Positions 42,135 through 51,039 of a stretch of DNA of 64,000 bases are shown in pieces. Position 1 is the first letter of the stretch. Each line of letters begins with the position of its first letter. Position numbers and translations under genes: made by a program. A model generated the notes under the pieces. The model worked only from the letters and a program-made list of their open reading frames with translations, was not told the origin of the DNA and searched no databases. Origin of the DNA: Actinomadura oligospora ATCC 43269 (GTDB lineage: Bacteria > Actinomycetota > Actinomycetes > Streptosporangiales > Streptosporangiaceae); NCBI RefSeq assembly GCF_000518265.1, contig NZ_JADG01000010.1:62001-126000 (forward strand). The letters run 5' to 3'.

Positions 42135-42986
42135 ATGCTGCAGGACGCGGCGTTCTGGATCCTGGCCCTCGCGGCCGTGGGCACGGGGGCGATGGTCTTC
42201 GTCGTCGACTCGATGGCACGCGCGACCTTCGCGCTGCTGGCGTCCTTCCTGTGCGTCGGCGCGGTGCTGCTGCTCATCGATCTGCACTACCTGGGCGTCC
42301 TGGTCGTGCTGATGATGATCATGGAGATGCTGGTGATGGCCGTCTTCATGATCATGTACATGATGAACCCGGCCGGCCTCATGCCGATGACGATGGTGCA
42401 CAACAACCGTGCCGCCCTCGGCATCTCCGCCGGTGTCTTCGCCCTCCTCACGGCCGGGATCTTCACCGTCCACTGGCCCCGTCGCGAGGGCGCCCCGCCG
42501 TCCGACCCGACCGAGGCCCTCGGCCAGGCCATCATGGGCCCGAAGATGCTGGTCATGATGGTCATCGGCCTCGCCATCCTCGCCACCATGATCGCCTCGG
42601 TGGTCCTGGCCACCAACCGAGGCCGCTACGACCTCTCCACCCCCACCCCCGAGCCCCCCACAGACGACCCCACACCCGCCCACGCCGGTCACGGCACGCC
42701 CGCACCCAGCGGGCACGCACATGCTGCAGGCGGCCACGACGGCCACGGCGCGCACGGGCATGAGGGGCATGGCGCGGCCGGGCACGATGAGCACGCGCAG
42801 CACCAACAGGCCCACGACGCGCATGCGCACGAGGGGCATGGTGCGGACGGGCGTGAGGCTGGCGAACATGCTGGTCATGGGCATGAGGTGCACGTGTCGG
42901 ACGTGGAGGCGGACGGATCGTCCGGGCGCGGGGGGCATGGGCACGGTGCGCATGAGGGGCATGGCGGGGTTGGGGGTGCTCGGTGA
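42135..42986 (+). CDS. nuoJ: NADH-quinone oxidoreductase subunit J homologue with His-rich C-terminal tail
   Basis: 283 residues from the ATG at 42135, with GAGGAGGAAC upstream. Five membrane helices cover residues 5-160. Helix three is Met-rich (LMMIMEMLVMAVFMIMYMM) with a Glu where NuoJ normally has YAGAIMVLF. From about residue 166 a 118-residue tail is dominated by His, Gly and Ala (GHDGHGAHGHEGHGAAGH and similar). The tail is absent from ordinary NuoJ. Together with the His/Met-rich fusion protein it suggests metal binding by this complex. Overlaps nuoK. Confidence 0.9.
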   Translation: MLQDAAFWILALAAVGTGAMVFVVDSMARATFALLASFLCVGAVLLLIDLHYLGVLVVLMMIMEMLVMAVFMIMYMMNPAGLMPMTMVHNNRAALGISAGVFALLTAGIFTVHWPRREGAPPSDPTEALGQAIMGPKMLVMMVIGLAILATMIASVVLATNRGRYDLSTPTPEPPTDDPTPAHAGHGTPAPSGHAHAAGGHDGHGAHGHEGHGAAGHDEHAQHQQAHDAHAHEGHGADGREAGEHAGHGHEVHVSDVEADGSSGRGGHGHGAHEGHGGVGGAR

Positions 42987-43288
42987 CGCTTCAGGCGTTT
43001 TTGGTGCTGGCGGCCGCGTTGTTCTCGGTCGGGTTGTACGGGGCGCTGTCGCAGCAGTCGATCGTGATGCTGATGATGGGGCTGGAGCTCATGGTGAACG
43101 GGCTCGTCGTGGCCGGGGGCGCGTTCTGGTTCTACCTGGCGCCCGGGTCGGCGGACGGGCAGGTGCTGGTGCTCGTCGCGGTCACGGTGATGGCGCTGGA
43201 GATGGCGATGGGGTTCGCGGTCGCCACGGCGTTGTTCCGGGCGCGTGACGTGGACGTCACCGACGACGCATCGGAACTCAAGGGATGA
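42983..43288 (+). CDS. nuoK: NADH-quinone oxidoreductase subunit K homologue
   Basis: 101 residues from a GTG at 42983 overlapping the nuoJ stop (GTGA). Three membrane helices. Both conserved membrane glutamates of NuoK are in place: LMMGLELMVNG and VMALEMAMGFAVA. Length is standard. Overlaps nuoL by four bases. Confidence 0.94.
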   Translation: MTLQAFLVLAAALFSVGLYGALSQQSIVMLMMGLELMVNGLVVAGGAFWFYLAPGSADGQVLVLVAVTVMALEMAMGFAVATALFRARDVDVTDDASELKG

Positions 43289-45123
43289 GCGCGATCGCCT
43301 GGGCCCTGCCCGCGCTGCCGCTCGTGGTGGGCGCGCTGCTCCTGCTGGCCGGACGCCGCGCCGACCGGGGCGCGCCGATCCTCGGCGTCGCCGCCGGGCT
43401 CGGCACGCTCGGTCTCGCGGTCGCCGCGGCCGTCGCCCGTCCGGACGTGACGTTCCCGCTGTTCGCCGGGCTTCCGGCGGGCATGGCGGTGGACGGCCTG
43501 TCGGCGGTGCTGGTGGTGACCGTGGCGTCCGCCGCGCTCGCCGTGCTGGTCTTCGCGGCCGGGGACATCGGCCCGGACGAGGCGCGCGCCCGGTTCTTCG
43601 GCCTGATGCTGGTGTTCGCCGCGGCGATGCTGGTGACGGTCACGGCGACCGATCTCGCGGTGCTGCTCATGGCCTGGGAGGTCATGGGCGCGATGTCCTA
43701 CGCGCTGATCGGCTTCTGGTGGCACGACGACGAGCGCGTGGAGTCGGCGAACGTCGCGTTCCTGACCACGCGCGCCGGTGACCTCGGCCTCTACTTCGCG
43801 GCGGGCTGCGCCGTCGCGGGCACGCACTCGCTGTCGCTGGACGCGCTGCCGGACGCGGCGTCCCCCTGGCGGGACCTCGTCGCGGCCGGGGTCGTCCTGG
43901 CGGCGCTCGGGAAGTCGGCGCAGCTGCCGTTCTCGTTCTGGCTGTCGCGGGCGATGGCGGGCCCGAGCCCGGTGTCGGCGCTGCTGCACTCGGCGACGAT
44001 GGTCGCCGCGGGCGCGTACCTGCTGCTCCGCGTCCATCCGCTGCTGGAGAGCACCGGCTGGGCGGAGACGCTGGTCGCGTGGGCCGGGGCGCTGACGGCG
44101 CTGGTGATGGGCGCGGTCGCCGTCGCCCAGCGCGACCTGAAGCAGCTGCTCGCCGCCTCGACGGTCGCGCAGATCGGGTTCATGGTCCTCGCGGCGGGCG
44201 TCGGCTCGGTCGCGGGCGGGACGGCCCAGCTCGTCGCGCACGCGGCGGTGAAATGCCTGCTCTTCCTGGGCGCGGGCGCGTTCCTGACCGCCCTCGGCAC
44301 CAAGGACCTCTCCGAACTGCACGGCGCGGCGCGTCGGTACCGCCTGGTCGGCGTCACGTTCGGGGTGGGCGCGCTCGCGCTCGCCGGGCTCCCGCCGCTG
44401 TCGATCTGGGCGACCAAGGACACGATCCTGGCGTCCACGCCCGGGTCGCTGTACGCGGTCGGCCTGGCGGGCGGCGTCCTCGCGGCGGCGTACTCGGTGA
44501 AGATGATCGTCGCGGTCTGGCATCCCCAGGACGCCCTGACCAGGGACGACGCCGAGCAGCCCGGCACCCGGCACGTCGGGCTCGCCGAGAAGCTGCCGAT
44601 GCCCGTCCTCGCGGCCGTCGGCGTGGGCTTCGGGATCGTCGCCCTGCCGGGCGTCCTCGGACCGTGGCAGAAGCTGCTCGGCGCGTCCGGTGAGCACGGC
44701 CCCACCGCGCTCGAACTGGTGATCTCCGGCGGCCTCGCGGTGCTGGTGGCGGCCGTCGTCGCGTCCCGCCGCGTCCGCGTTCCCCGGCTCGCGGTCGCCG
44801 AGAACTGGCTCTACCTGGGCCAGGCCGCCGACCGGCTCGTGGCGCGGCCCGTGCTCGCGCTCGCGAACGCGCTGGCCTGGTTCGACGACCGCGTGCTGGA
44901 CGGCGCCGTCCGCGCGGTCGCCGCGGGCGGACGCGCCGCCGCCACCGTGACCTCCAGGCGGGTGGAGCTCCCCACGGACGGCCTCGTGGACGGCCTCGGA
45001 CGGGCCGTCCGCCGCCTGGCCGCCCTCGCCCGCCGTCCGCAGACCGGCCAGGTGCACACCTACTACGCCCAGGCCGCCGTCCTTCTCGTCGTGTTGACCC
45101 TCGTCGTCGTTCTGGTCGGGTGA
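43285..45123 (+). CDS. nuoL: NADH-quinone oxidoreductase subunit L homologue
   Basis: 612 residues from the ATG at 43285. Antiporter-like (Mrp-type) subunit: LAVLLMAWEVMGAMSYALIGFWW with the conserved Glu, AALGKSAQLPFSFWL with the conserved Lys, GPSPVSALLHSATMVAAGAY with helix-seven His, and LKQLLAASTVAQIGFMV. The C-terminal region has the lateral helix and final TM (AAVLLVVLTLVVVLVG). Length matches canonical NuoL. Overlaps nuoM by four bases. Confidence 0.94.
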   Translation: MSAIAWALPALPLVVGALLLLAGRRADRGAPILGVAAGLGTLGLAVAAAVARPDVTFPLFAGLPAGMAVDGLSAVLVVTVASAALAVLVFAAGDIGPDEARARFFGLMLVFAAAMLVTVTATDLAVLLMAWEVMGAMSYALIGFWWHDDERVESANVAFLTTRAGDLGLYFAAGCAVAGTHSLSLDALPDAASPWRDLVAAGVVLAALGKSAQLPFSFWLSRAMAGPSPVSALLHSATMVAAGAYLLLRVHPLLESTGWAETLVAWAGALTALVMGAVAVAQRDLKQLLAASTVAQIGFMVLAAGVGSVAGGTAQLVAHAAVKCLLFLGAGAFLTALGTKDLSELHGAARRYRLVGVTFGVGALALAGLPPLSIWATKDTILASTPGSLYAVGLAGGVLAAAYSVKMIVAVWHPQDALTRDDAEQPGTRHVGLAEKLPMPVLAAVGVGFGIVALPGVLGPWQKLLGASGEHGPTALELVISGGLAVLVAAVVASRRVRVPRLAVAENWLYLGQAADRLVARPVLALANALAWFDDRVLDGAVRAVAAGGRAAATVTSRRVELPTDGLVDGLGRAVRRLAALARRPQTGQVHTYYAQAAVLLVVLTLVVVLVG

Positions 45124-46613
45124 CCGTGCTTTCCCTGGTGATCTTCCTCCCGCTGGTCGCAGCGCTCGCGCTGTACCTGTTCCGCCTCGGCGACCGGGCG
45201 TCCGTCTGGACGTGGATCGTCGCGTCCGCCGCGGACCTCGCGATCGTCGTGGCGCTCTGGATCGGCTACGACGGTCCGGGCATCGGCTACGAGACGAACG
45301 CGCGGTGGATCCCGTCCGTCCGGGCCGGATACCACCTCGGCGCGGACGGCCTGTCGCTGCCCCTGCTCGCCCTCACCTCCTTCCTGTTCCTGGGCTGCGC
45401 GGTGTACTCGCTGAGGCAGACGCACCGCGTCCGGACGTTCGCCGCGCTGTTCCTGTTCCTCGAGACCGTCAGCCTCGGCCTGTTCGCCGCCCTGGACCTG
45501 CTGCTGTTCTTCGTGTTCTTCGACCTGTCGATCGTCGCGATGTACTTCGTCATCGCGGGCTGGGGACACGGCGAGCGGCTGCGCTCGGCGCTGCGGTTCT
45601 TCCTCTACACCTTCTTCGGGTCGCTGGCGCTGCTGCTGGGCTTCATCGGCCTGTACCTGGGGTCGTCCCCGAAGACGTTCGACATGGTCGAGCTGACCCG
45701 GAACCCGCCGCTGGCCGACTCGCCCGGCCTCGCAGGACTGGTGCTGCTCGCGATCGTCGTCGGCCTCGCGGTCAAGACCCCGACCGTGCCGTTCCACACC
45801 TGGCTGCCGCCCGCGCACACCGACGCGCCCGCCGCCGGGTCCGCGATCCTCGCGGGCGTGCTGCTGAAGATGGGCACGTACGGGTTCGTCCGGATCGCGA
45901 TGCCCATGCTCCCGGACGCCTGGCGCAAGTACGCCTGGGTGATCGTGATCGTCGGGGCCGTCAGCGTCGTCTACGGCGCGCTCGTCGCCCTCGCCCAGCG
46001 CAACCTCAAGCGCCTGATCGCCTACACGTCGGTCAACCACATGGGCTACATCGTCCTCGCGGTCGGCGCCGCCGGCCTCGCCGGGGACGAGGCGGCCCGG
46101 CGGCTCGCGGTGACCGGCGCGGTCACGCAGATGGTCAGCCACGGCCTGCTCACCGGCGCGCTGTTCCTGCTCTGCGGCGTCCTGTACGAACGCACCACGT
46201 CCTACGACATGGACGAGTACGGCGGCGTCGCCAGGGTCGCCCCGGTCTTCGCCGGACTGCTCGCCGTCGCGTCCTTCGGCTCGCTCGGCCTGCCCGGACT
46301 GTCCGGGTTCATCGCCGAGTTCCAGATCTTCACCGGCGTCATCGGCGCCGGGACGACCGGCGCGGCGATCGCCGGAGGGATCTCGGTGCTGGGCGTCCTG
46401 ATCACGGCGGCGCTGTTCCTGCGGCTGCTCCAGCGCGTCCTGCTCGGGGAGCCCGGGACCCTGACCGCCAAGGTCACCGACGTCGGCGTTGCCGAGCGGC
46501 TGGCGATCGTCCCGATGCTGGCGCTGGCCGTGGTCATCGGCGTCGCGCCCCGCTTTCTGCTCGACCTGGTCGAGCCGGTGTCGTCGGCCGTGATCGCGCT
46601 GGTCGCCCGATGA
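45120..46613 (+). CDS. nuoM: NADH-quinone oxidoreductase subunit M homologue
   Basis: 497 residues from a GTG at 45120 (GTGA overlap with nuoL). Antiporter-like subunit: AGYHLGADGLSLPLLALTSF, FFVFFDLSIVAMYFVIAGWG, VKTPTVPFHTWLPPAHTDAP, and LKRLIAYTSVNHMGYIVLAV, all characteristic of NuoM. Fourteen membrane helices expected. Overlaps nuoN by ATGA. Confidence 0.94.
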   Translation: MTVLSLVIFLPLVAALALYLFRLGDRASVWTWIVASAADLAIVVALWIGYDGPGIGYETNARWIPSVRAGYHLGADGLSLPLLALTSFLFLGCAVYSLRQTHRVRTFAALFLFLETVSLGLFAALDLLLFFVFFDLSIVAMYFVIAGWGHGERLRSALRFFLYTFFGSLALLLGFIGLYLGSSPKTFDMVELTRNPPLADSPGLAGLVLLAIVVGLAVKTPTVPFHTWLPPAHTDAPAAGSAILAGVLLKMGTYGFVRIAMPMLPDAWRKYAWVIVIVGAVSVVYGALVALAQRNLKRLIAYTSVNHMGYIVLAVGAAGLAGDEAARRLAVTGAVTQMVSHGLLTGALFLLCGVLYERTTSYDMDEYGGVARVAPVFAGLLAVASFGSLGLPGLSGFIAEFQIFTGVIGAGTTGAAIAGGISVLGVLITAALFLRLLQRVLLGEPGTLTAKVTDVGVAERLAIVPMLALAVVIGVAPRFLLDLVEPVSSAVIALVAR

Positions 46614-47998
46614 ACACCATGAACCCGATGATGCGCGAGAACCCGGCGGACCTGCTGCCGGAGCTCCTCACGCTGTTCGGTGCCGTCCTCGGCCTGCTGA
46701 CCGGCATGTTCGTCCCGCGGCAGCGCCAGTGGATCGCCGCGCTCGTCTGCGCGGCGGGCGTCCTGGCGGGGCTGGTGGCCGCCGCGTTCGCCGTGTCGGG
46801 CCCCCGGCTGATGACGTTCGACTCGTTCATGCTCGACCCGGTCACGCACGTCACGCGGCTGACCGTCCTCGGGACGACGCTGCTGGTCCTGGCCCTGGGC
46901 TTCGCGCCGATGCGGGGGCACCGCCGGGAGACCGAGTTCCACGTCCTGACGGTGTTCACGGCCCTGGGGACGATCGCGCTGGGCGCGGCGTCCGACCTGC
47001 TGGTGCTGGTCGCGGCGTACCTGCTGGCCAGCATCCCCGCCTACGCGCTCGCCGGTTTCCGCAAGGACGGCAAGGGCGCCGAGTCCGCGCTGAAGTACTA
47101 CCTCATGGGCGCCCTGCTCGGGCTGCTCATGCTCACCGGCGTGACCCTGCTCTACGGCCTGGGGCGCAGCACGTCGTACGAGACCCTGGCGCGCGACCTT
47201 CCCTCGAACGCGGCCGTCACGGTCGGCGCGATCCTGCTGGTAGCGGGCCTGCTCTTCAAGGCGGGGGCCGTTCCCGCCCACTTCTGGGTTCCGGACGTCG
47301 CGGAAGGCTCGTCCCCGGTCGTGGCCACGCTGGTCACCACCGTCCCGAAGATCGGGGCCCTCGCCGCCCTGTTCCGCCTGGGCGACGAGGTCATGCCGCA
47401 CTCGTGGGCCCTGACCATCGCCCTCATCGCGACCGCGACCATGACCCTGGGCAACCTGGCGGCCTTCGGCCAGGACAACGTCCGCCGCCTCCTCGCCTAC
47501 TCCACCATCAGCCAGGCGGGCTACCTGCTCGTCCCGGTCGCCATGGCCGGACGCACCGACCTCGCCGAACCCGCCCTGCTGTACTACGTCGCCGCCTACG
47601 CCCTGACGAACCTGGGCGCCTTCGCGGTCGTCGTCGCCGTCGGACGCGACCGCATCAGCGACTACCGGGGCCTCGCGCGCCGCTCGCCCCTGCTGGCGCT
47701 GTCCCTGGTCATCTGCCTCCTCGGCCTGATCGGGACGCCCCCGACGGCCGTGTTCGTCGGCAAGGTCCTGATGCTGGGGGCGGCGGTCGAGGGCCACTAC
47801 ATCTGGCTCGCGGTCGTGGCCGCCGTCAACACGGTGGCCAGCGTCTTCTACTACCTCCGCTGGGTCGTCCCGCTCTACTCGCGGGCCGAGGGCGAGCCCC
47901 CGGCGGTGTCCCGCCCGGCGGCCCTGGTCGTCTACCTGACCACCGCGCTCACCCTCGCCCTAGGCATCGGCAGCGGCATCGCCCTCTCCCTCAACTGA
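46610..47998 (+). CDS. nuoN: NADH-quinone oxidoreductase subunit N homologue
   Basis: 462 residues from the ATG at 46610. Antiporter-like subunit: LLVLVAAYLLASIPAYALAG, then FRKDGKGAESALKYYLMGAL, GLLFKAGAVPAHFWVPDVAE with the channel Lys, and VRRLLAYSTISQAGYLLVPV. Last gene of the operon. The series A-(B/D fusion)-H-J-K-L-M-N keeps canonical order minus C, E, F, G, I. Confidence 0.94.
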   Translation: MNTMNPMMRENPADLLPELLTLFGAVLGLLTGMFVPRQRQWIAALVCAAGVLAGLVAAAFAVSGPRLMTFDSFMLDPVTHVTRLTVLGTTLLVLALGFAPMRGHRRETEFHVLTVFTALGTIALGAASDLLVLVAAYLLASIPAYALAGFRKDGKGAESALKYYLMGALLGLLMLTGVTLLYGLGRSTSYETLARDLPSNAAVTVGAILLVAGLLFKAGAVPAHFWVPDVAEGSSPVVATLVTTVPKIGALAALFRLGDEVMPHSWALTIALIATATMTLGNLAAFGQDNVRRLLAYSTISQAGYLLVPVAMAGRTDLAEPALLYYVAAYALTNLGAFAVVVAVGRDRISDYRGLARRSPLLALSLVICLLGLIGTPPTAVFVGKVLMLGAAVEGHYIWLAVVAAVNTVASVFYYLRWVVPLYSRAEGEPPAVSRPAALVVYLTTALTLALGIGSGIALSLN

Positions 47999-48014
47999 GG
48001 CTGTTGCGGGCTGC

Positions 48015-48659
48015 CTACTCGGGCTGGCGCCATCCTTCGGCGGGCCAGACGGCGAGCGCGAGGCGGTCGTAGTGCGAGTACGAGGGGATGTCGTCCTGGG
48101 AGTACAGGGTCAGGACGGTCTCCCCGCGCTCCCAGACATCCCAGCGCGAACCTGCGGCGATGCTCCCGTGGACGCGCGCGGGCGGCCCGATCAGCCCTTC
48201 GACCAGCGCCCGGACGCGCAGAAACTCGGCCTCGAACACGGCGGGCCCGGCGTCCGGCAGACGCTTCCAGACGTCCGGGTAGTCCTCGTCGAGATCGTCC
48301 TCGTCCTCTTCGTCGTCGTCGAGGTCGTCGAGGTCGTCGAGGTCGTCGAGGTCGTCGGGTTCGTCGTCCTCGTCGGCGTCAGCGCTGAGGGGTGGCCAGA
48401 GCAGCGCGAACGGCAGTGCGACGAGCGAACCCGGGCGGGGCGGGGCCGTACCGAGGTCCAGCCCCCAGTCGGCCCCGATGTCCAGGCTGCCTCCGAACTC
48501 GAACTCCCCGCCGGGGCCCCAGTCGATCGTCCGCCCGTCCGGCAGCCAGCCCGCCGCCACGAGCGCTTGTCGCACCCCTTCGTCTGTCCACGCCGAGTCG
48601 GCCACTCTCACCATCGCCTCGACGTGCCCGACCTCAACCGGAAGCAGTTTCAAACTCAC
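48015..48659 (-). CDS. Acidic protein of unknown function
   Basis: 214 residues from a GTG at 48659. The middle (about residues 93-128) is an almost pure Asp/Glu/Leu stretch with DDL tripeptide repeats. Flanking parts look globular: VRQALVAAGWLPDGRTIDWG at the start and SRWDVWERGETVLTLYSQDD, SHYDRLALAVWP at the end. No family recognised. It is divergent from the HAD gene with only 41 bases between start codons. Confidence 0.7.
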   Translation of the reverse strand: MSLKLLPVEVGHVEAMVRVADSAWTDEGVRQALVAAGWLPDGRTIDWGPGGEFEFGGSLDIGADWGLDLGTAPPRPGSLVALPFALLWPPLSADADEDDEPDDLDDLDDLDDLDDDEEDEDDLDEDYPDVWKRLPDAGPAVFEAEFLRVRALVEGLIGPPARVHGSIAAGSRWDVWERGETVLTLYSQDDIPSYSHYDRLALAVWPAEGWRQPE

Positions 48660-48700
48660 GCGCGAACCCTAGCCGCACCGTCCGACGTAAGATCACCGGG

Positions 48701-49399
48701 GTGCGGATCCTTGTGCTCTGGGACATCGACCACACCCTGATCAGTGTCAACAGACTCAGCCGCGAGCTGTACCGCGCGGTCTTCGAGAACCTCGTCGGAC
48801 GCTCGCCGACGCGGCTCGCTCCCATGGCCGGACGCACTGAGCGGGCCATCACGGCTGACACGCTCCGGCTGCACGGCATTGATCCCACCGAGGAACTCGT
48901 CCGCGCCTTCACGACCGCCCTCGGCCGTGCCTTCGACGAACACCGGCACGAGCTGGCCGAGCGCGGACGGGAGCTGCCCGGCGCGCGTTCCGTGCTGACC
49001 GCGCTGGCGGACGAACCGGTCATCCAGTCCGTCCTCACCGGGAACATGGAGCAGATCGCCCGCCACAAGCTCGTGGCCTTCGACCTGGACGGGTACGTCG
49101 ACCTCAGTGTCGGGGCCTTCGGCATGGACGGCGCCGAGCGCCCGCCCCTGGTCCGCCTGGCCCAGACCCGCGCGGAGGCCAAGTACGGCGAGCGCTTCGA
49201 CGCGCGCTCCACGGTCCTGATCGGCGACACCCCGCACGACGTCCTCGCAGGTCACGAGGGTGGAGCCAGGGTCGTCGCCGTCGCGACCGGCACCAGCGAC
49301 GAAGCGGCCCTGCGCGCCGCCGGAGCCGAACTCGTCCTGCCCGACCTGACCGACACCGAGGCGGTCGTCCAGGCCGTCCTCGGCGTCACCCGCCGGTGA
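48701..49399 (+). CDS. HAD-family hydrolase (phosphoglycolate phosphatase-like)
   Basis: 232 residues from a GTG at 48701. HAD motifs: I LVLWDIDHTL, II SVLTGNMEQ, and IV VLIGDTPHDVLAGHEGGARV; the Lys of motif III is near PLVRLAQTRAEAKYG. A helical cap (RAITADTLRLHGIDPTEELV) follows motif I, the subclass of phosphoglycolate phosphatases and related enzymes. Substrate unknown. Confidence 0.9.
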   Translation: MRILVLWDIDHTLISVNRLSRELYRAVFENLVGRSPTRLAPMAGRTERAITADTLRLHGIDPTEELVRAFTTALGRAFDEHRHELAERGRELPGARSVLTALADEPVIQSVLTGNMEQIARHKLVAFDLDGYVDLSVGAFGMDGAERPPLVRLAQTRAEAKYGERFDARSTVLIGDTPHDVLAGHEGGARVVAVATGTSDEAALRAAGAELVLPDLTDTEAVVQAVLGVTRR

Positions 49400-49469
49400 G
49401 GGCCGGTGTTCCGTCGGACGTCCCTGCCATGATCATCCGGACGATCCGCATCCGGAGGAAGTCGAGACG

Positions 49470-49832
49470 ATGAGCGACGACCAGGGGCGTGAGCGTGCGC
49501 AGCGACCGGAGGACCTGAGCCGTTTCGTCCTGGAACGTCTGAACGCCGGTGACGTCGACGGGCTGGTCGCGCTGTACGAGCCGGACGGCCTCCTGGCCCT
49601 GCCCGGCGGTCAGACGGCCAGCGGCAGCGAGGAGATCCGCAAGGCGTACGAACACCTCGTCGCGGGCAAACCGACCTTCACCCCCGGAACGCAACTCCCC
49701 ACGGTCCGCAACGGCGACCTGGCGCTGACCTCGACGCGCCTCGCCGGCGGCGACGTCACCGTCGAGATCGCCCGCCGCCAGCCCGACGGCACGTGGTTGT
49801 GGGTGCTCGACCAGCCCAGCCTCCTCGGCTGA
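49470..49832 (+). CDS. SnoaL/ketosteroid isomerase-like protein
   Basis: 120 residues from the ATG at 49470, preceded by GGAGGA. Matches the NTF2-like fold: FVLERLNAGDVDGLVALYEP near the start, the DGLLALPGGQTASGSEEIRKAYEHL helix-turn, then four strands ending RQPDGTWLWVLDQPS. Small cone-shaped fold used for isomerisation, hydration or binding. No biosynthetic neighbours. Confidence 0.88.
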   Translation: MSDDQGRERAQRPEDLSRFVLERLNAGDVDGLVALYEPDGLLALPGGQTASGSEEIRKAYEHLVAGKPTFTPGTQLPTVRNGDLALTSTRLAGGDVTVEIARRQPDGTWLWVLDQPSLLG

Positions 49833-49884
49833 CGCCGTCCGGTCCGAATTGATCTCCGCGACGGGGCCTTCGTACGCTGCGGGG

Positions 49885-50292
49885 ATGACGAACGAGGAAC
49901 TCCCGACGCTCGAACTCGCCTTCCCCGGACCGGAGCGCGACAGCGGCGTGGCGGCGATCAAGGAGGGCCGGAAGACGGCGCTGACGGGACTCCTGGAGAT
50001 CTACGAGCATGCCGGTGAGCCGCTGCCGGAGGTCGGCCAGCGGTTCGCGGTGCTCGACTCGGACGGCCTCCCCACCGTGACGATCGAACTCGTCGAGGTC
50101 CGGACCGTCCCCATCAAGGACATCGACGACGCCTTCGCCCTCGCCGAGGGCCGCGGCTACGCCAACGCCGCCGAATGGCGAACGGCCCACGAGGCGTTCT
50201 TCCAGAGCGAGGGCGTGTCCGAGTTCCTGGGCCACACCCCCGCCATCGACGACACCACCCTCGTCGTAGCCGAACGCTTCCGCGTCGTCTGA
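49885..50292 (+). CDS. ASCH domain protein
   Basis: 135 residues from the ATG at 49885. ASCH features: LEIYEHAGEPLPEVGQRFAV, then VTIELVEVRTVPIKDIDDAF, and AEGRGYANAAEWRTAHEAFF. The GxxKxxTxx region is IKEGRKTALTG. ASCH proteins bind RNA or modified nucleosides, and some are N4-acetylcytidine amidohydrolases; activity here is not assigned. Ends one base from the convergent secreted-protein gene. Confidence 0.88.
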   Translation: MTNEELPTLELAFPGPERDSGVAAIKEGRKTALTGLLEIYEHAGEPLPEVGQRFAVLDSDGLPTVTIELVEVRTVPIKDIDDAFALAEGRGYANAAEWRTAHEAFFQSEGVSEFLGHTPAIDDTTLVVAERFRVV

Positions 50293-50293
50293 G

Positions 50294-50638
50294 TCAGCGC
50301 GGCGTGCGCTGGCAGATTTCGTTGTATCGCTTGTCGTACCCCCTGGCGTATCCGTCCGCGTAGCCGCGGTTGTATTCGCCGCCCTGGCGCGCCTGGGCGT
50401 GCTTGCGGTAGCGGCAGTCCTTGTGGGCGTCCCTGTTCGCGTCGCGGTACCCCTTGCGGTATCCGTCGCGATACCCCTTGGCGTAACCGCGGTCGCTGTG
50501 CTCCTGGACGGCCGTAGTGGTGCTGGTGGGGTCCGTCGTCGCGTGCGCGAGGGGCGCCACGGCGGTCAGCGCCCCGAGAGTGAGCCCGGAGAGCATGACC
50601 GCTGTACGCGTTCGCGCCAGGTACTTCGTCTTTGTCAT
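50294..50638 (-). CDS. Secreted protein with Gly-Tyr tetrapeptide repeats
   Basis: 114 residues from the ATG at 50638. Signal peptide at about 1-33 (AVMLSGLTLGALTAVAPLAHA). The mature part has two blocks of GYxx repeats: RGYAKGYRDGYRKGYRDANR and YNRGYADGYARGYDKRYN, each ending near a Cys. Tyr spacing of four suits one face of an alpha helix, as in the N-terminal repeat of Yae1-like proteins. Function unknown; two cysteines may form a disulfide. Confidence 0.75.
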   Translation of the reverse strand: MTKTKYLARTRTAVMLSGLTLGALTAVAPLAHATTDPTSTTTAVQEHSDRGYAKGYRDGYRKGYRDANRDAHKDCRYRKHAQARQGGEYNRGYADGYARGYDKRYNEICQRTPR

Positions 50639-50829
50639 TTTCGTTCCCCTTCATGTGGTTTCACATCGAGGAGCCTGTGGCGATGCTGGGCCTCAGGAGA
50701 GGTCGGGAGCCTTTCCGTCCCGCTGCTCCGCCTTCGTCCCGGGTGGACGATCAGCGTCGGTCGTCCTTGTCCAGACCGGGAACGCCGGCCCGTTCGGAAG
50801 CCGGGGCGGCGTCGGGGAGCGACCGCTCC

Positions 50830-51039
50830 TTATGCGAGGCGAGGTCCGCTGTGCCACTCCGCGGCGTCGGTCTCGGACACCTCGACCGCTGATCCGCTCG
50901 TGCCCGATTGGGCGTCCTCGAAGGCTTCGGGATCGGTGGGATCGACCGGCACGCCCGCCTCCCTCCGCTTCTTCACCCACCGACACGGCCGCCCCTCGCA
51001 GGTCGGCCAGAGTTCGACATTACGTGAAGTAGTAGTCAC
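50830..51039 (-). CDS. Small hypothetical protein
   Basis: 69 residues from a GTG at 51039 (MTTTSRNVELWPTCEGRPC by initiation). A Cys-x4-Cys pair lies in PTCEGRPCRWVKKRREAG, followed by an acidic tail (DPTDPEAFEDAQ). Upstream DNA is locally AT-rich, as for a promoter. No ribosome site is clear, and the frame stays open upstream, so the start is uncertain. Confidence 0.35.
   Translation of the reverse strand: MTTTSRNVELWPTCEGRPCRWVKKRREAGVPVDPTDPEAFEDAQSGTSGSAVEVSETDAAEWHSGPRLA

Noticed and set aside
45212..47998. A 928-codon frame spanning nuoM and nuoN
   Set aside because: Its first half is out-of-frame nuoM. NuoN starts at 46610, with an ATGA overlap matching the operon pattern.
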